Shown here piece after piece: positions 1 to 6,868 of a DNA stretch of 21,243 nucleotides. Position 1 is the first letter of the stretch; the number at the start of each line of letters is the position of its first letter. The DNA is from Phycisphaerales bacterium UBA2266. Its GTDB lineage: Bacteria > Planctomycetota > Phycisphaerae > Sedimentisphaerales > Anaerobacaceae. The stretch lies in the NCBI GenBank assembly GCA_002347125.1, contig DDXG01000191.1, positions 14,876 to 36,118 on the forward strand, read 5' to 3'. Made by a program: the position numbers and the translations under genes. Below the pieces are notes generated by a model that saw only the letters and a list, made by a program, of their open reading frames with translations, did no database searches and was not told the origin of the DNA.

Positions 1-524
1 CCCAGCACATCAAGCAGCCTTTGGAATCGCGCCGCCGTCGCATGGAAGCCCGGGATTGTCTCATGCAGCGGGGGCTCCGGAAGGTCCGCCAGCATCCGTC
101 CGAACCACCCGAACATCCGAGCCGCCTCCCAGGCCATGGCCGGGGAGGCGCATGTATCGTGCGTGGCCGCCTGCTCAATGCGATTGTACACCCGCCAGTA
201 ATCACCTGTCTCATCGCGGTGGCAGGCCGCACCCTCGTGTGTCTCGATGACGACAAGCTGTCGCCGCGCCAATGCCTCATCCTCCTGCCGGCACTTGCGC
301 CAGATATGATGTGTCACACGCCGGATGTTCTCCATCATGGCCTGCGGGTCCACAAAGACCCATCGGTTGATCCGCTGCAACACGTACCCGACCGTCTCAT
401 CGCCGGCCCGGCAGCTCACGCCGAAGGTATCATTGATATGCCCACTGCCCAATGGTTGGAAACAGGTCACAGGTCCGGCCAGCCGGAACCTCGCCGCGAT
501 CGTCTCGACCCTGTGCGCCGTCAT
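1..524 (-). CDS. N-acetylhexosamine 1-kinase-like phosphotransferase, N-terminal part (cut by left window edge)
   Basis: The first 174 residues are visible and the gene continues past the left edge. The N-terminal region carries QPLGSGHINDTF (residues 23-34), then YVLQRINRWVF (47-57) and ETIPGFH (155-161). These are recognisable landmarks of the NahK-type branch of the aminoglycoside-phosphotransferase/choline-kinase fold, which phosphorylates N-acetylhexosamines at C1 with ATP in the cytosol. The catalytic HxD and DxD motifs would lie in the missing part, so activity cannot be judged. The ATG at 524 shares one base with the TGA of the upstream nucleotidyltransferase gene (TGATG arrangement), which fixes the start and suggests translational coupling. 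The pairing of a sugar 1-kinase with a nucleotidyltransferase supports a HexNAc salvage role: kinase makes sugar-1-P, partner makes NDP-sugar. The family call is fairly safe; the exact sugar is inference. Confidence 0.82.
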   Translation of the reverse strand, partial: MTAHRVETIAARFRLAGPVTCFQPLGSGHINDTFGVSCRAGDETVGYVLQRINRWVFVDPQAMMENIRRVTHHIWRKCRQEDEALARRQLVVIETHEGAACHRDETGDYWRVYNRIEQAATHDTCASPAMAWEAARMFGWFGRMLADLPEPPLHETIPGFHATAARFQRLLDVL

Positions 525-1429
525 CAAGCCCACAGCCTCCGTGGATACCGTCCCTCTTCGATGAGCCTCGAAATACGCCGCCGCGCCACCTCCGCATCGG
601 CCTTGTACGTCACCCCAAACCACATGTCATCCGTGGCCAGTACGCGGACCGTCGCCGACCCGCTCTTAATCAAACGGTCCACGGCCGTCGGCAAGAACAG
701 CTCAGAACCTCTCTCGCTGCCCCGCTCCTTGAGGAACCGCCCGAATTGTTCGGCCAGATACCCGAAGATAGACGGGTGAAAGCCCCACAGATTCATCGAC
801 ACCAGTTCGTCTCCCGTCAAGGCGTGTTCAACGCCGCCGTGGTCAACGTGGCAGACCCCGCTGCCGCGTTTCTCGATGGCCTGGCGCTCCACGACCTCCG
901 TCAGCAGCCTGTCGGCCCGGCAGTGGCAGACCCCCCGCGAGACGGCGCCGTACTCGCTCAGTGTGTTGCCCAGTCGAAACCCCACCATCGCATATCGCGC
1001 CGGCGAGACCTCCGGCCCGCGAAGAAACCCCGCCATCGCCGCAAACGACCTCGCCCCATAGTAGTCGTCCGCGTTGATCACCGCAAACGGCCGGTCAATC
1101 ACATCCTTCGCAACAAGTACCGCATGGGCCGTACCCCACGGCTTGTCCCTGCCGGGCGGCCCCGCAAAACCCCCCGTACATGCCTCCATCTCCTGGTAGG
1201 CGTAGGCCATCTCCGCCCGGTTGCCGAAGCCCCCCTCGAATTCCTCTCTGAAGGCGTCCTCAAAACAGTGCCGAATCACAAACACGAGCTTCCCGAATCC
1301 CGCCGCCAGCGCATCATAAATCGAGTAGTCTATCAGCAGTTCCCCATTCGGACCGACGGGGTCCATCTGCTTGAGTCCGCCGTAGCGCGTTCCCAAACCC
1401 GCCGCCAGGATCAACAGAGTTGGCTTCAT
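524..1429 (-). CDS. Sugar-1-phosphate nucleotidyltransferase (NTP_transferase family)
   Basis: This 301-residue protein begins with the nucleotide-binding signature LAAGLGTRYGGLKQ (residues 8-21). It has PWGTAHA at 97-103 and the metal-binding NADDYYG at 119-125, a layout typical of cytosolic Rossmann-like nucleotidyltransferases that couple a sugar-1-phosphate to an NTP with release of pyrophosphate. Length fits the family and the protein looks intact. A purine-rich GGAAGGA lies about 8 bases before the ATG on the minus strand, and a TATAAT-containing promoter lies about 90 bases upstream. It directly precedes and overlaps the NahK-like kinase gene, so it most likely activates the HexNAc-1-P made by that kinase. 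Whether the product is UDP-GlcNAc, UDP-GalNAc or another NDP-sugar cannot be read from the sequence. There is no C-terminal left-handed-helix acetyltransferase domain, so this is not a GlmU. Confidence 0.9.
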   Translation of the reverse strand: MKPTLLILAAGLGTRYGGLKQMDPVGPNGELLIDYSIYDALAAGFGKLVFVIRHCFEDAFREEFEGGFGNRAEMAYAYQEMEACTGGFAGPPGRDKPWGTAHAVLVAKDVIDRPFAVINADDYYGARSFAAMAGFLRGPEVSPARYAMVGFRLGNTLSEYGAVSRGVCHCRADRLLTEVVERQAIEKRGSGVCHVDHGGVEHALTGDELVSMNLWGFHPSIFGYLAEQFGRFLKERGSERGSELFLPTAVDRLIKSGSATVRVLATDDMWFGVTYKADAEVARRRISRLIEEGRYPRRLWA

Positions 1430-1517
1430 CCAGACATCCTTCCATCCGGCCGTATCTGTTCACAACAGGCGATGTGCGCCGCACACGTCGATCGCCCAGA
1501 CGCCTGTCAAAGAGATG

Positions 1518-1547
1518 ATTATAGCCCCAAGGGGAGGGATTCGCCAA
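1518..1547 (-). promoter_or_regulatory. Putative sigma70 promoter for the nucleotidyltransferase-kinase operon
   Basis: Read on the minus strand, TTGGCG (1547-1542) and a perfect TATAAT (1523-1518) are separated by 18 bases. The promoter lies about 90 bases before the nucleotidyltransferase ATG at 1429. The perfect -10 hexamer in GC-rich DNA makes chance less likely. The -35 box matches the consensus in 4 of 6 positions. No transcription data are available. Confidence 0.5.
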
Positions 1548-1651
1548 GTCAGCATGTTCCCGATACTATGCTGAGAGTGTCGGGCATGGGCCGCCTCACC
1601 TCAGAGTCAAGGCGGCCGCCGCCATGACTTGCCGAGGCCGTCGCGACACCG

Positions 1652-1680
1652 TAGACAATCGTGCGGCGATTCCGTAAGAT
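1652..1680 (+). promoter_or_regulatory. Putative sigma70 promoter for the GH123-like gene
   Basis: TAGACA (1652-1657) and TAAGAT (1675-1680) are separated by exactly 17 bases and lie about 60 bases upstream of the ATG at 1743. Each box differs from the consensus at one or two positions. The position supports use of the ATG at 1743 rather than the upstream in-frame ATG at 1629, which would precede this promoter. Confidence 0.45.
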
Positions 1681-1742
1681 ATATCAACTTGTTATTTCGG
1701 AACGGATACGCACCGGTCGGCAACGTCGGAAAGGACAAGCCC

Positions 1743-3479
1743 ATGAAAGCCAAGTCCGCCTCTCTCCACGTTATTCTCCTGTCTCTGACCCTATGCCTCT
1801 GCGTCCGCGCCGATTGGCGCGCATGGACCCTCACACACACTCAGCACGTCCTGCGCAGCGACCGGCCCGCCGCGGATCTTGCGGTCAAACTGTGCGCGGC
1901 CCGCAACGAATGGGTCAGTTTTCAGATCCTCATCCGCGCCGACGAACCCGTCCAGGCCGTCGGCCTCAGACCCGGTGGGTTGCGGGGACCCGCGGGGGCG
2001 ATCCTGCCACCGTCGGAGGCCCGTTGCCACCGCCAGCATCAACTCCGCCTCGAAACCGGCACCTATCGCAATACCCCTTGGGAGCCCGACTGGTATCCGG
2101 ACCCGCTGATTCCCTTCGAGCACCCGGCAACCGCCCGTAAGATCGAGTCCACCCGCTTCGTCGCCGTGCCGTTCGACCTGCCCGCCGATGAAACACACGG
2201 CTTCTGGGTGGACCTCTACGTTCCCCCCGAAGCGGCGCCCGGTGATTACCAGGGCCTCTATCACGTCACCTGCGGGGCCGGCCGAACCGTTGACATTCCC
2301 GTCACGCTGACCGTATGGGGTTTCACTCTGCCCCCGACGCCCACTCTGATCACCGCTTTCGGCTCGCCCGCCGAGCGGATGCGCGATTATTATCGCCGAC
2401 AGGCCGCCGACGGCAAGCAGGCCGAACCGGCCGATTGGCAGGCCGTTGACGCCCAGTGTGCACAACTCCTGAGCGACCATCGCATCAACGCCACACCCCC
2501 CTCCGAGTGTGTTCGCCCGATCCGCCAGGACAACGGGTCGTTCCAGATTCCTTCCCCACAGGTCCAAGCGTTGCGCGAGTTCGTGGACCACTACCACGTC
2601 AACGCCGTCCAAATCCCCCATCCCTCGCGCGCGGTCAAGGACCCCGACGCCGAGCGCGACACCCTCCGTGCATGGCTGGCTGCGTTCGACCGCGCCGCTG
2701 AGTTGCTGGATCGGCCCGGTGTCGTCTTCTATATCTACCTCAAAGACGAACCCAATACTGAAGAGGACTATCGCTACGTCCAGAAATGGGGCCGGGCCGT
2801 CCGACAGGCCCGGTCGGCCGCAAAAGTCCTTGTCGTCGAGCAAACCTGGACCGAACCCGGCAAAGGCGGCGCCGACAGCGCCTGGGGCGACCTCTATGGC
2901 GCCGTAGACATCTGGTGCCCCCTGTTCTCTCTGCACCGCCAGGATAGCGCAGTGCAGCGACAGGCCGTTGGCGAAACCCTCTGGACCTACACCGCTTTGT
3001 GCCAGGGCGAACCCACCCCCTGGTGGCATATCGACTACCCATTGCTCAACTACCGTGTTCCGGCCTGGATGGCATGGCGCGACGGCATGAAGGGTCTGCT
3101 CTACTGGGGTGGCATGTCCTACTGGAGCCAGACGGACGATCCCTGGATACAGCCGCCTGTCTACATCGGCCGCGGCGCATTGCAGCAGGGCCGTAAAGAC
3201 ATCCTCTACAATGGCGAAGGATCCCTTGTCTATCCCGCCCGTGACGCCGGATACGACGGTATCGTACCCACCATACGCCTCAAGGCCCTTCGAGACGCCA
3301 TCGAGGACTACGAATACCTGGCCATCCTCGATCGCCTCGGCAAATCCGTCGACGCCCGGAGAATCGTCCAACGCCTCACCGAATCATGGTTCCAGTGGGA
3401 CAAAGACCCGACCGCCTACGAAGCCGCCAGAACCGAACTGGCCGCCATCATCACGAGGCGGGTTGCGGATAAACCCTGA
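1743..3479 (+). CDS. Secreted GH123-like glycoside hydrolase (DUF4091 domain)
   Basis: The ATG at 1743 is chosen because GGAAAGGA lies 7 bases upstream and a clear Sec signal peptide follows (basic start, hydrophobic core LHVILLSLTLCL, likely cleavage after about residue 22). The product is 578 residues. The N-terminal beta-rich part has RNEWVSFQILIR, typical of the domain preceding the catalytic one in this family. The TIM-barrel part contains YIYLKDEPN with an Asp335-Glu336 pair, matching the Asp-Glu pair used in GH123 substrate-assisted catalysis, then GLLYWGG (from about 451) and LRDAIEDYEYL (516-526), the hallmark near the end of DUF4091/GH123 catalytic domains. Characterised GH123 enzymes are N-acetyl-beta-galactosaminidases; many DUF4091 proteins are uncharacterised, so the substrate is inference. 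The adjacent membrane acetyltransferase and the divergent HexNAc kinase genes fit amino-sugar glycan use. Confidence 0.85.
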   Translation: MKAKSASLHVILLSLTLCLCVRADWRAWTLTHTQHVLRSDRPAADLAVKLCAARNEWVSFQILIRADEPVQAVGLRPGGLRGPAGAILPPSEARCHRQHQLRLETGTYRNTPWEPDWYPDPLIPFEHPATARKIESTRFVAVPFDLPADETHGFWVDLYVPPEAAPGDYQGLYHVTCGAGRTVDIPVTLTVWGFTLPPTPTLITAFGSPAERMRDYYRRQAADGKQAEPADWQAVDAQCAQLLSDHRINATPPSECVRPIRQDNGSFQIPSPQVQALREFVDHYHVNAVQIPHPSRAVKDPDAERDTLRAWLAAFDRAAELLDRPGVVFYIYLKDEPNTEEDYRYVQKWGRAVRQARSAAKVLVVEQTWTEPGKGGADSAWGDLYGAVDIWCPLFSLHRQDSAVQRQAVGETLWTYTALCQGEPTPWWHIDYPLLNYRVPAWMAWRDGMKGLLYWGGMSYWSQTDDPWIQPPVYIGRGALQQGRKDILYNGEGSLVYPARDAGYDGIVPTIRLKALRDAIEDYEYLAILDRLGKSVDARRIVQRLTESWFQWDKDPTAYEAARTELAAIITRRVADKP

Positions 3480-3695
3480 GATATGCTCCACCGGTCGGCC
3501 GGCGCAGATATGGCCCGCACGACCCCTGACGGGGGAACGACATGGCCACATATCAGCTTCTCCTCTTTACGCATGTGCTTTCCGCAACGCACGCCCGCGC
3601 TCATGGCAGAACATCAGGCTCCCTGCGTGCCCCCCCGAACCCGCGCTGTTTCATCGCCACCGCCAAGACTGGATCTGCAACGAAAGGGGTGGACC
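3480..3695 (+). other. Intergenic spacer with a bulged stem-loop
   Basis: This 216-base spacer separates the GH123-like gene from the acetyltransferase gene. The frame stays open upstream of the latter to 3483 but encodes Arg/Pro-rich, non-protein-like sequence. A stem pairs GATATG+GCC (3507-3515) with GGC+CATATC (3544-3554) with a 2-base bulge, enclosing CCCC-TGAC-GGGG (3523-3534). No U-tract follows, so a standard intrinsic terminator is not supported. It could be a processing or regulatory element, or chance pairing in GC-rich DNA. Confidence 0.35.
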
Positions 3696-4805
3696 ATGGA
3701 GCATGAGCCGCAAAACCTGGGTCGCAGTCGCGTGTTGTCTATCGACGCCCTGCGGGGCTTCGATATGTTCTGGATCATCGGCGGCGGAACCGTCTTGAGT
3801 ACGCTGCCGCGGATGTGGGATCATCCCATCGCACGGGCCGTTGAACTCCAGTTGGAGCACGTGGAGTGGGAGGGCTTTCGCTTCGAGGACCTGATATTTC
3901 CTCTGTTTATCTTCATTGTTGGAGCGGTGTTGCCTTTCTCCATCTCGCGCCGTCTGGAGGGCGGGCAAAGTCTTGCCAGGGTCCATCTGCATGTGCTCAA
4001 ACGAACCCTCGGGCTCATTCTGCTGGGCCTGATTCTGAACGGTCTGCTGCGTTTTGACTGGCCGCAGATGCGGTGGCCTGGGGTGCTGCAACGGATTGGG
4101 TTGTGCTACTTCTTCGCCGGCGTACTGGTCATTCACACAAAATGGCGGACTCAGGCCGCTGTGGTGGCGGCCGTCCTGCTGCTCTACTGGGCCGTCACGA
4201 TGCTGGTGCCCGTCCCCGGCCATGGGAGCGGTGATCTGACACCTGAAGGCTGCCTGTCTTCATACATCGACCAGCATCTGATTCCAGGACAGTTGTACTA
4301 CGGCTACGGCGACAACGAGGGCGTCATCTCGACTTTCCCGGCGGTCTGCACGGCCCTGCTGGGTGCGCTGGCCGGACACTGGCTGCGGTCCAATCGGCCC
4401 GGTCCTCGCAAAGCCATGGGCCTTGCCGCCGCCGGTTTGGCCTCTTTGATCGCGGGATATGTCTGGGGATGGTTCTTTCCCATCATCAAGATTCTTTGGA
4501 CAAGCTCCTATGTGCTATTTGCCGGCGGCTGGAGTCTGCTCTTGTTGGCCCTGTTCTACTGGGTCATCGATGTAAGAGGGTGCCGCCGCGGGTCGCTGTT
4601 CTTTGTGGTCATAGGAATGAATGCCATCACGATCTATTTCCTGGACGGATTTGTGGATTTCGACGGCATGGCGGAGTTCTTCCTGGGGGGCGTGGCCATG
4701 TATGCAGGCCTGCTGACGCCCGTTGTCCTGCCGCTGGGCGCCCTGATGGGTAAACTGCTCCTCCTGCGTCTACTCCATCGCCACGGGGTGTTCTTCAAGA
4801 TATGA
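3696..4805 (+). CDS. HGSNAT-like membrane acyltransferase (DUF5009 / heparan-alpha-glucosaminide N-acetyltransferase family)
   Basis: The start at 3696 follows AGGGG by 6 bases and gives a 369-residue protein beginning just before the family signature SIDALRGFDMFWIIGG (residues 15-30). About ten hydrophobic segments follow, including DLIFPLFIFIVGAVLPF, LGLILLGLILNGLL, a long double segment near 245-265 and a C-terminal pair, so it is an inner-membrane protein. LEHVEWEGF (residues 53-61) aligns with the human HGSNAT segment holding the acetylated active-site histidine, making His55 the likely acetyl carrier. The family moves acetyl from acetyl-CoA across a membrane to a terminal amino sugar. 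In bacteria the acceptor is generally unknown. Position downstream of a secreted GH123-like enzyme suggests work on amino-sugar glycans. The longer in-frame extension to 3483 is rejected because it lacks a ribosome site and protein-like composition. Confidence 0.85.
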   Translation: MEHEPQNLGRSRVLSIDALRGFDMFWIIGGGTVLSTLPRMWDHPIARAVELQLEHVEWEGFRFEDLIFPLFIFIVGAVLPFSISRRLEGGQSLARVHLHVLKRTLGLILLGLILNGLLRFDWPQMRWPGVLQRIGLCYFFAGVLVIHTKWRTQAAVVAAVLLLYWAVTMLVPVPGHGSGDLTPEGCLSSYIDQHLIPGQLYYGYGDNEGVISTFPAVCTALLGALAGHWLRSNRPGPRKAMGLAAAGLASLIAGYVWGWFFPIIKILWTSSYVLFAGGWSLLLLALFYWVIDVRGCRRGSLFFVVIGMNAITIYFLDGFVDFDGMAEFFLGGVAMYAGLLTPVVLPLGALMGKLLLLRLLHRHGVFFKI

Positions 4806-4823
4806 AGTTACCGCCATTGCGAT

Positions 4824-4870
4824 GCCGGGAGCGACTTGGCGGACTTCCGACGTCTTATCGGAGGCCCGGC
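4824..4870 (+). terminator. Possible stem-loop terminator or 3' structure after the acetyltransferase gene
   Basis: GCCGGG (4824-4829) can pair with CCCGGC (4865-4870). Directly inside the right arm, TCGGAGG (4858-4864) pairs with CTTCCGA (4844-4850) with one G-U pair over a 7-base loop, leaving a 14-base unpaired segment on the left. It lies 18 bases after the stop codon. No run of T follows, so factor-independent termination is doubtful; a 3'-end stabilising hairpin is an equal alternative. Confidence 0.3.
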
Positions 4871-5015
4871 TGATGGGTATAGAGAGGCACCTTCCTTGTA
4901 AGGCCATCCTGTCAGAGCAAATACTCAACGAAGTCGAAGAATCCTCTGAATGGAGTGTCAATACTCGTCACTTGTGAGACGTCTTCTATTGTAGAAGTGT
5001 CAACACATGGAGAAT

Positions 5016-5062
5016 ACGGCTATAGCCGTGTACGCCTTGCGTCTCTTGACGCAATCACGGCT
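5016..5062 (+). promoter_or_regulatory. Overlapping, mutually exclusive hairpins
   Basis: ACGGCTATAGCCGT (5016-5029) is a perfect palindrome. Its right half also belongs to AGCCGTG (5024-5030), which pairs perfectly with CACGGCT (5056-5062), enclosing a second perfect stem TTGCGTC (5037-5043)/GACGCAA (5048-5054) with loop TCTT. The two folds share bases and cannot coexist in one RNA. The palindrome could also be a dimeric protein-binding site. It lies about 170-210 bases before the TPR start. Confidence 0.35.
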
Positions 5063-5157
5063 GTACGACCGTCAGGCTCCATGGCACCTGGAGTGATTGA
5101 GACCTTCGCAGAGGGGGCGGCTGTGGGAGTTCTCATTGTGTGGTGGACGGTAGCCGT

Positions 5158-5179
5158 GCGTTCCGGCCGTTCGGAACGC
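5158..5179 (+). repeat. Perfect 8-bp inverted repeat upstream of the TPR gene
   Basis: GCGTTCCG (5158-5165) and CGGAACGC (5172-5179) are exact reverse complements around the 6-base spacer GCCGTT, ending 49 bases before the TPR start codon. No T-tract follows. It could be an operator for a dimeric regulator or a leader hairpin. Confidence 0.4.
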
Positions 5180-5228
5180 CGGACCGTTGCGCGGGTGGTA
5201 TGTACATTGAGATATGGAGACGACAATC

Positions 5229-6857
5229 ATGCCATGGCGATTCCTATTGCTGTCATCTATTGTGTTCCTCGCGCCGACCTGTCGGTGCAGTCTTGGCCAA
5301 ACGGATGTAAAGACCCTGCTGGCCCAGGCCGACGCCCACGCCAGGGCCCTTGAATTCCAGCATGCCGAGACGCTGTACCGCTCGGTGATTGCTGAGCAGC
5401 CGGGCAGTGAGGAGGCCTTTACGGCCCAAAGGAAGCTCGTGGCTCTGGACATCGTCCAAGACAAACTGGCAGAGGCGGGCGCCGGTCTGGGAGCGATGAT
5501 GAGTGAATATGCCACCCATGAGCGACTGGCCCATGCGGTGCATGAGATTGCCGAGGCCGCCTTCAAAAAAGGCCAAGGACAGAGCGTTCGGCAAGTCTTT
5601 CAGAATGCCCTGGACAGCGGCTCGTCGGGTGATTCGGCGCTCTGGCTGCAATTCGGTGTGGCGCTGTCCAACGTGTACATGAAGAACGAGGCGGCGGTGG
5701 CCGAGGGTCTTGCCAGGCTGGTTGAGAAACACGGGCAGGACATGCGGACGGCCGAGGCGGTGGGCCAATTGGCCTGGGCCTATCGAACGACGGGCGACCC
5801 GGCCGCCGCGCTGTCCCTGTACAGGCTGGTTGTGAAGCGGTGGCCGGATGCGGACCGGGCCGTATTCTCGCAGCGGGGGATCGTTCTGGCCCACATAGAA
5901 CTGGGCGAACTGGACGAGGCCGAGGCGGAGATGGACCGCTTGCTGGGGCGATTCTCGGCCACCAGGTATATGCCGGAGGTGGTCTCGCATATTGCCGAGG
6001 TCTACCGTGGGCGCGAGGAGTATCCGGAATCACGGGCACTGCACGAGTATGTTGTTGACCATCACCCCGACAGTCCGCAGGCTATCTGGTCCTACCGAGG
6101 CATCGCGCTGGCCGGCATCGCTCTTTTCGATAAGACAGGCCGAGATTCGGCCGTCAATATTCTGCTAACAGACTTCAAGATGGACCCCAGCCTTCCGATG
6201 GTGCTCTACCAGATCGCGCGCAAGACAGTGCTGGACGCCGATTCCCGCCTGCTCTACGAGTACATCATCCGCAATCACCCGGCCCATGATATGGCGGCCC
6301 TGGCGCTGGCCAATATCGCTTGTATCCATCTACGGGCGGGGGATGACAAGGGGGCCCAGGCGATTCAGGATCAGTTGCCGGTGATACTGGCCAATCGCGC
6401 CATTCTGCCCAAGGCCGTCGCCGTCATTGCCGACGGCTATTTCCAGCAGGCGCTGGCGGCCCAGCGGGTCAGCGACCGTTCGGACGCCGCCGAACACTTC
6501 AACAAGGCTATCGCCGTGTGCGACCACATCCTCAGCGGGTTGCCGGAGACACCGTACACGACCGCCGAAGCCTGTTACATCTCGGCGGTCTGTTGCGAAC
6601 GGCTCGGCCGGCTCACGGACGCGGTCGTCAGATACCAGCGGACCGCCGACCAGTGGCCGGACTTCACCTATGCGGCGGACGCCCTGAACAAGGTGGCGTT
6701 CATCAGCGAGAGCCTGCTGGCCCAGGGCCGGATATCGCGTGAGGAGGCCGGGGCGTGTATCCGAACGGCGTCCGAACGAGTGCTGCGGGACTACCCGGAC
6801 AGCCTTGCCGTCAAAAGCGCCACGCTGCGGCTGAGCCGCTACATCACCACCCAATAG
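5229..6857 (+). CDS. Secreted tetratricopeptide-repeat protein
   Basis: The start at 5229 is preferred over the in-frame ATG at 5214 because GGAGA (5216-5220) sits 8 bases before it. The product is 542 residues. MPWRFLLLSSIVFLAP followed by TCRCSLGQ reads as a Sec signal peptide; cysteines near the cleavage region do not form a good lipobox. The rest is almost entirely alpha-helical repeats of about 34-40 residues, with TPR-like segments such as QHAETLYRSVIAEQPGS (near 40-56), AYRTTGDPAAALSLYRLVVK (near 184-203), ELGELDEAEAEMDRLLGRF, and LGRLTDAVVRYQRTADQWPD near the C-terminus. TPR arrays of this kind act as protein-protein scaffolds, here in the periplasm or on the surface. No enzymatic motif is seen. 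The gene ends 11 bases before the giant RHS gene, so it is probably co-transcribed and may help assembly or export of that protein. That partnership is inference. Confidence 0.85.
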   Translation: MPWRFLLLSSIVFLAPTCRCSLGQTDVKTLLAQADAHARALEFQHAETLYRSVIAEQPGSEEAFTAQRKLVALDIVQDKLAEAGAGLGAMMSEYATHERLAHAVHEIAEAAFKKGQGQSVRQVFQNALDSGSSGDSALWLQFGVALSNVYMKNEAAVAEGLARLVEKHGQDMRTAEAVGQLAWAYRTTGDPAAALSLYRLVVKRWPDADRAVFSQRGIVLAHIELGELDEAEAEMDRLLGRFSATRYMPEVVSHIAEVYRGREEYPESRALHEYVVDHHPDSPQAIWSYRGIALAGIALFDKTGRDSAVNILLTDFKMDPSLPMVLYQIARKTVLDADSRLLYEYIIRNHPAHDMAALALANIACIHLRAGDDKGAQAIQDQLPVILANRAILPKAVAVIADGYFQQALAAQRVSDRSDAAEHFNKAIAVCDHILSGLPETPYTTAEACYISAVCCERLGRLTDAVVRYQRTADQWPDFTYAADALNKVAFISESLLAQGRISREEAGACIRTASERVLRDYPDSLAVKSATLRLSRYITTQ

Positions 6858-6868
6858 GGAGATCCTCG

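Larger units (their letters stand above)
1430..1742. promoter_or_regulatory. Divergent intergenic region between the nucleotidyltransferase and GH123-like genes
   Basis: This 313-base gap separates two divergently transcribed genes. I see one sigma70-like promoter on each strand (annotated separately), with their -35 sides facing each other, plus the two ribosome binding sites at the ends. Open frames crossing it (for example 1314-1547 minus or the upstream extension of the GH123 frame from 1629) are low-complexity Arg/Pro-rich read-throughs and show no protein character. No tRNA or strong terminator is visible. A shared regulator binding between the promoters is possible, but no operator-like palindrome stands out. 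Confidence 0.6.
4806..5228. other. Non-coding region rich in inverted repeats, upstream of the TPR-giant gene pair
   Basis: I find no convincing gene in these 423 bases. They hold several inverted repeats: a composite stem at 4824-4870, a small hairpin CTTCTA-TTG-TAGAAG at 4983-4997, a perfect 14-base palindrome at 5016-5029, a two-part hairpin at 5024-5062 that overlaps it, CTCCA/TGGAG at 5077-5093, and an 8-bp perfect hairpin at 5158-5179. No good sigma70 promoter was recognised, although one for the TPR gene is expected here. The open frame 4955-5353 plus is considered spurious because it runs into the TPR gene in another frame and has no ribosome site. Confidence 0.6.

Noticed and set aside
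21..779. 252-codon plus-strand open frame at the left edge
   Set aside because: Antisense shadow of the NahK-like kinase and nucleotidyltransferase; composition is not protein-like.
452..1627. 391-codon plus-strand open frame opposite the nucleotidyltransferase and kinase genes
   Set aside because: Arg/Pro/His-rich translation with no recognisable domain. It lies antisense to two genes with clear family motifs and is explained by GC-rich third-position bias.
1791..3371. 526-codon minus-strand open frame opposite the GH123-like gene
   Set aside because: Long but an antisense shadow: the plus strand has a signal peptide, the Asp-Glu pair and DUF4091 motifs, while this frame shows none and has no ribosome site.
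3483..3695. N-terminal extension of the HGSNAT-like protein to the upstream ATG
   Set aside because: The added 71 residues are Arg/Pro-rich and unlike the family. A good ribosome site and the family N-terminus support 3696.
5214..5228. Alternative TPR start at the in-frame ATG at 5214
   Set aside because: No ribosome site precedes it, while GGAGA inside this stretch is well placed for the ATG at 5229.
4955..5353. 132-codon plus-strand frame in the hairpin-rich gap
   Set aside because: It overlaps the TPR gene in another frame, lacks a ribosome site and shows no domain or hydrophobic pattern.
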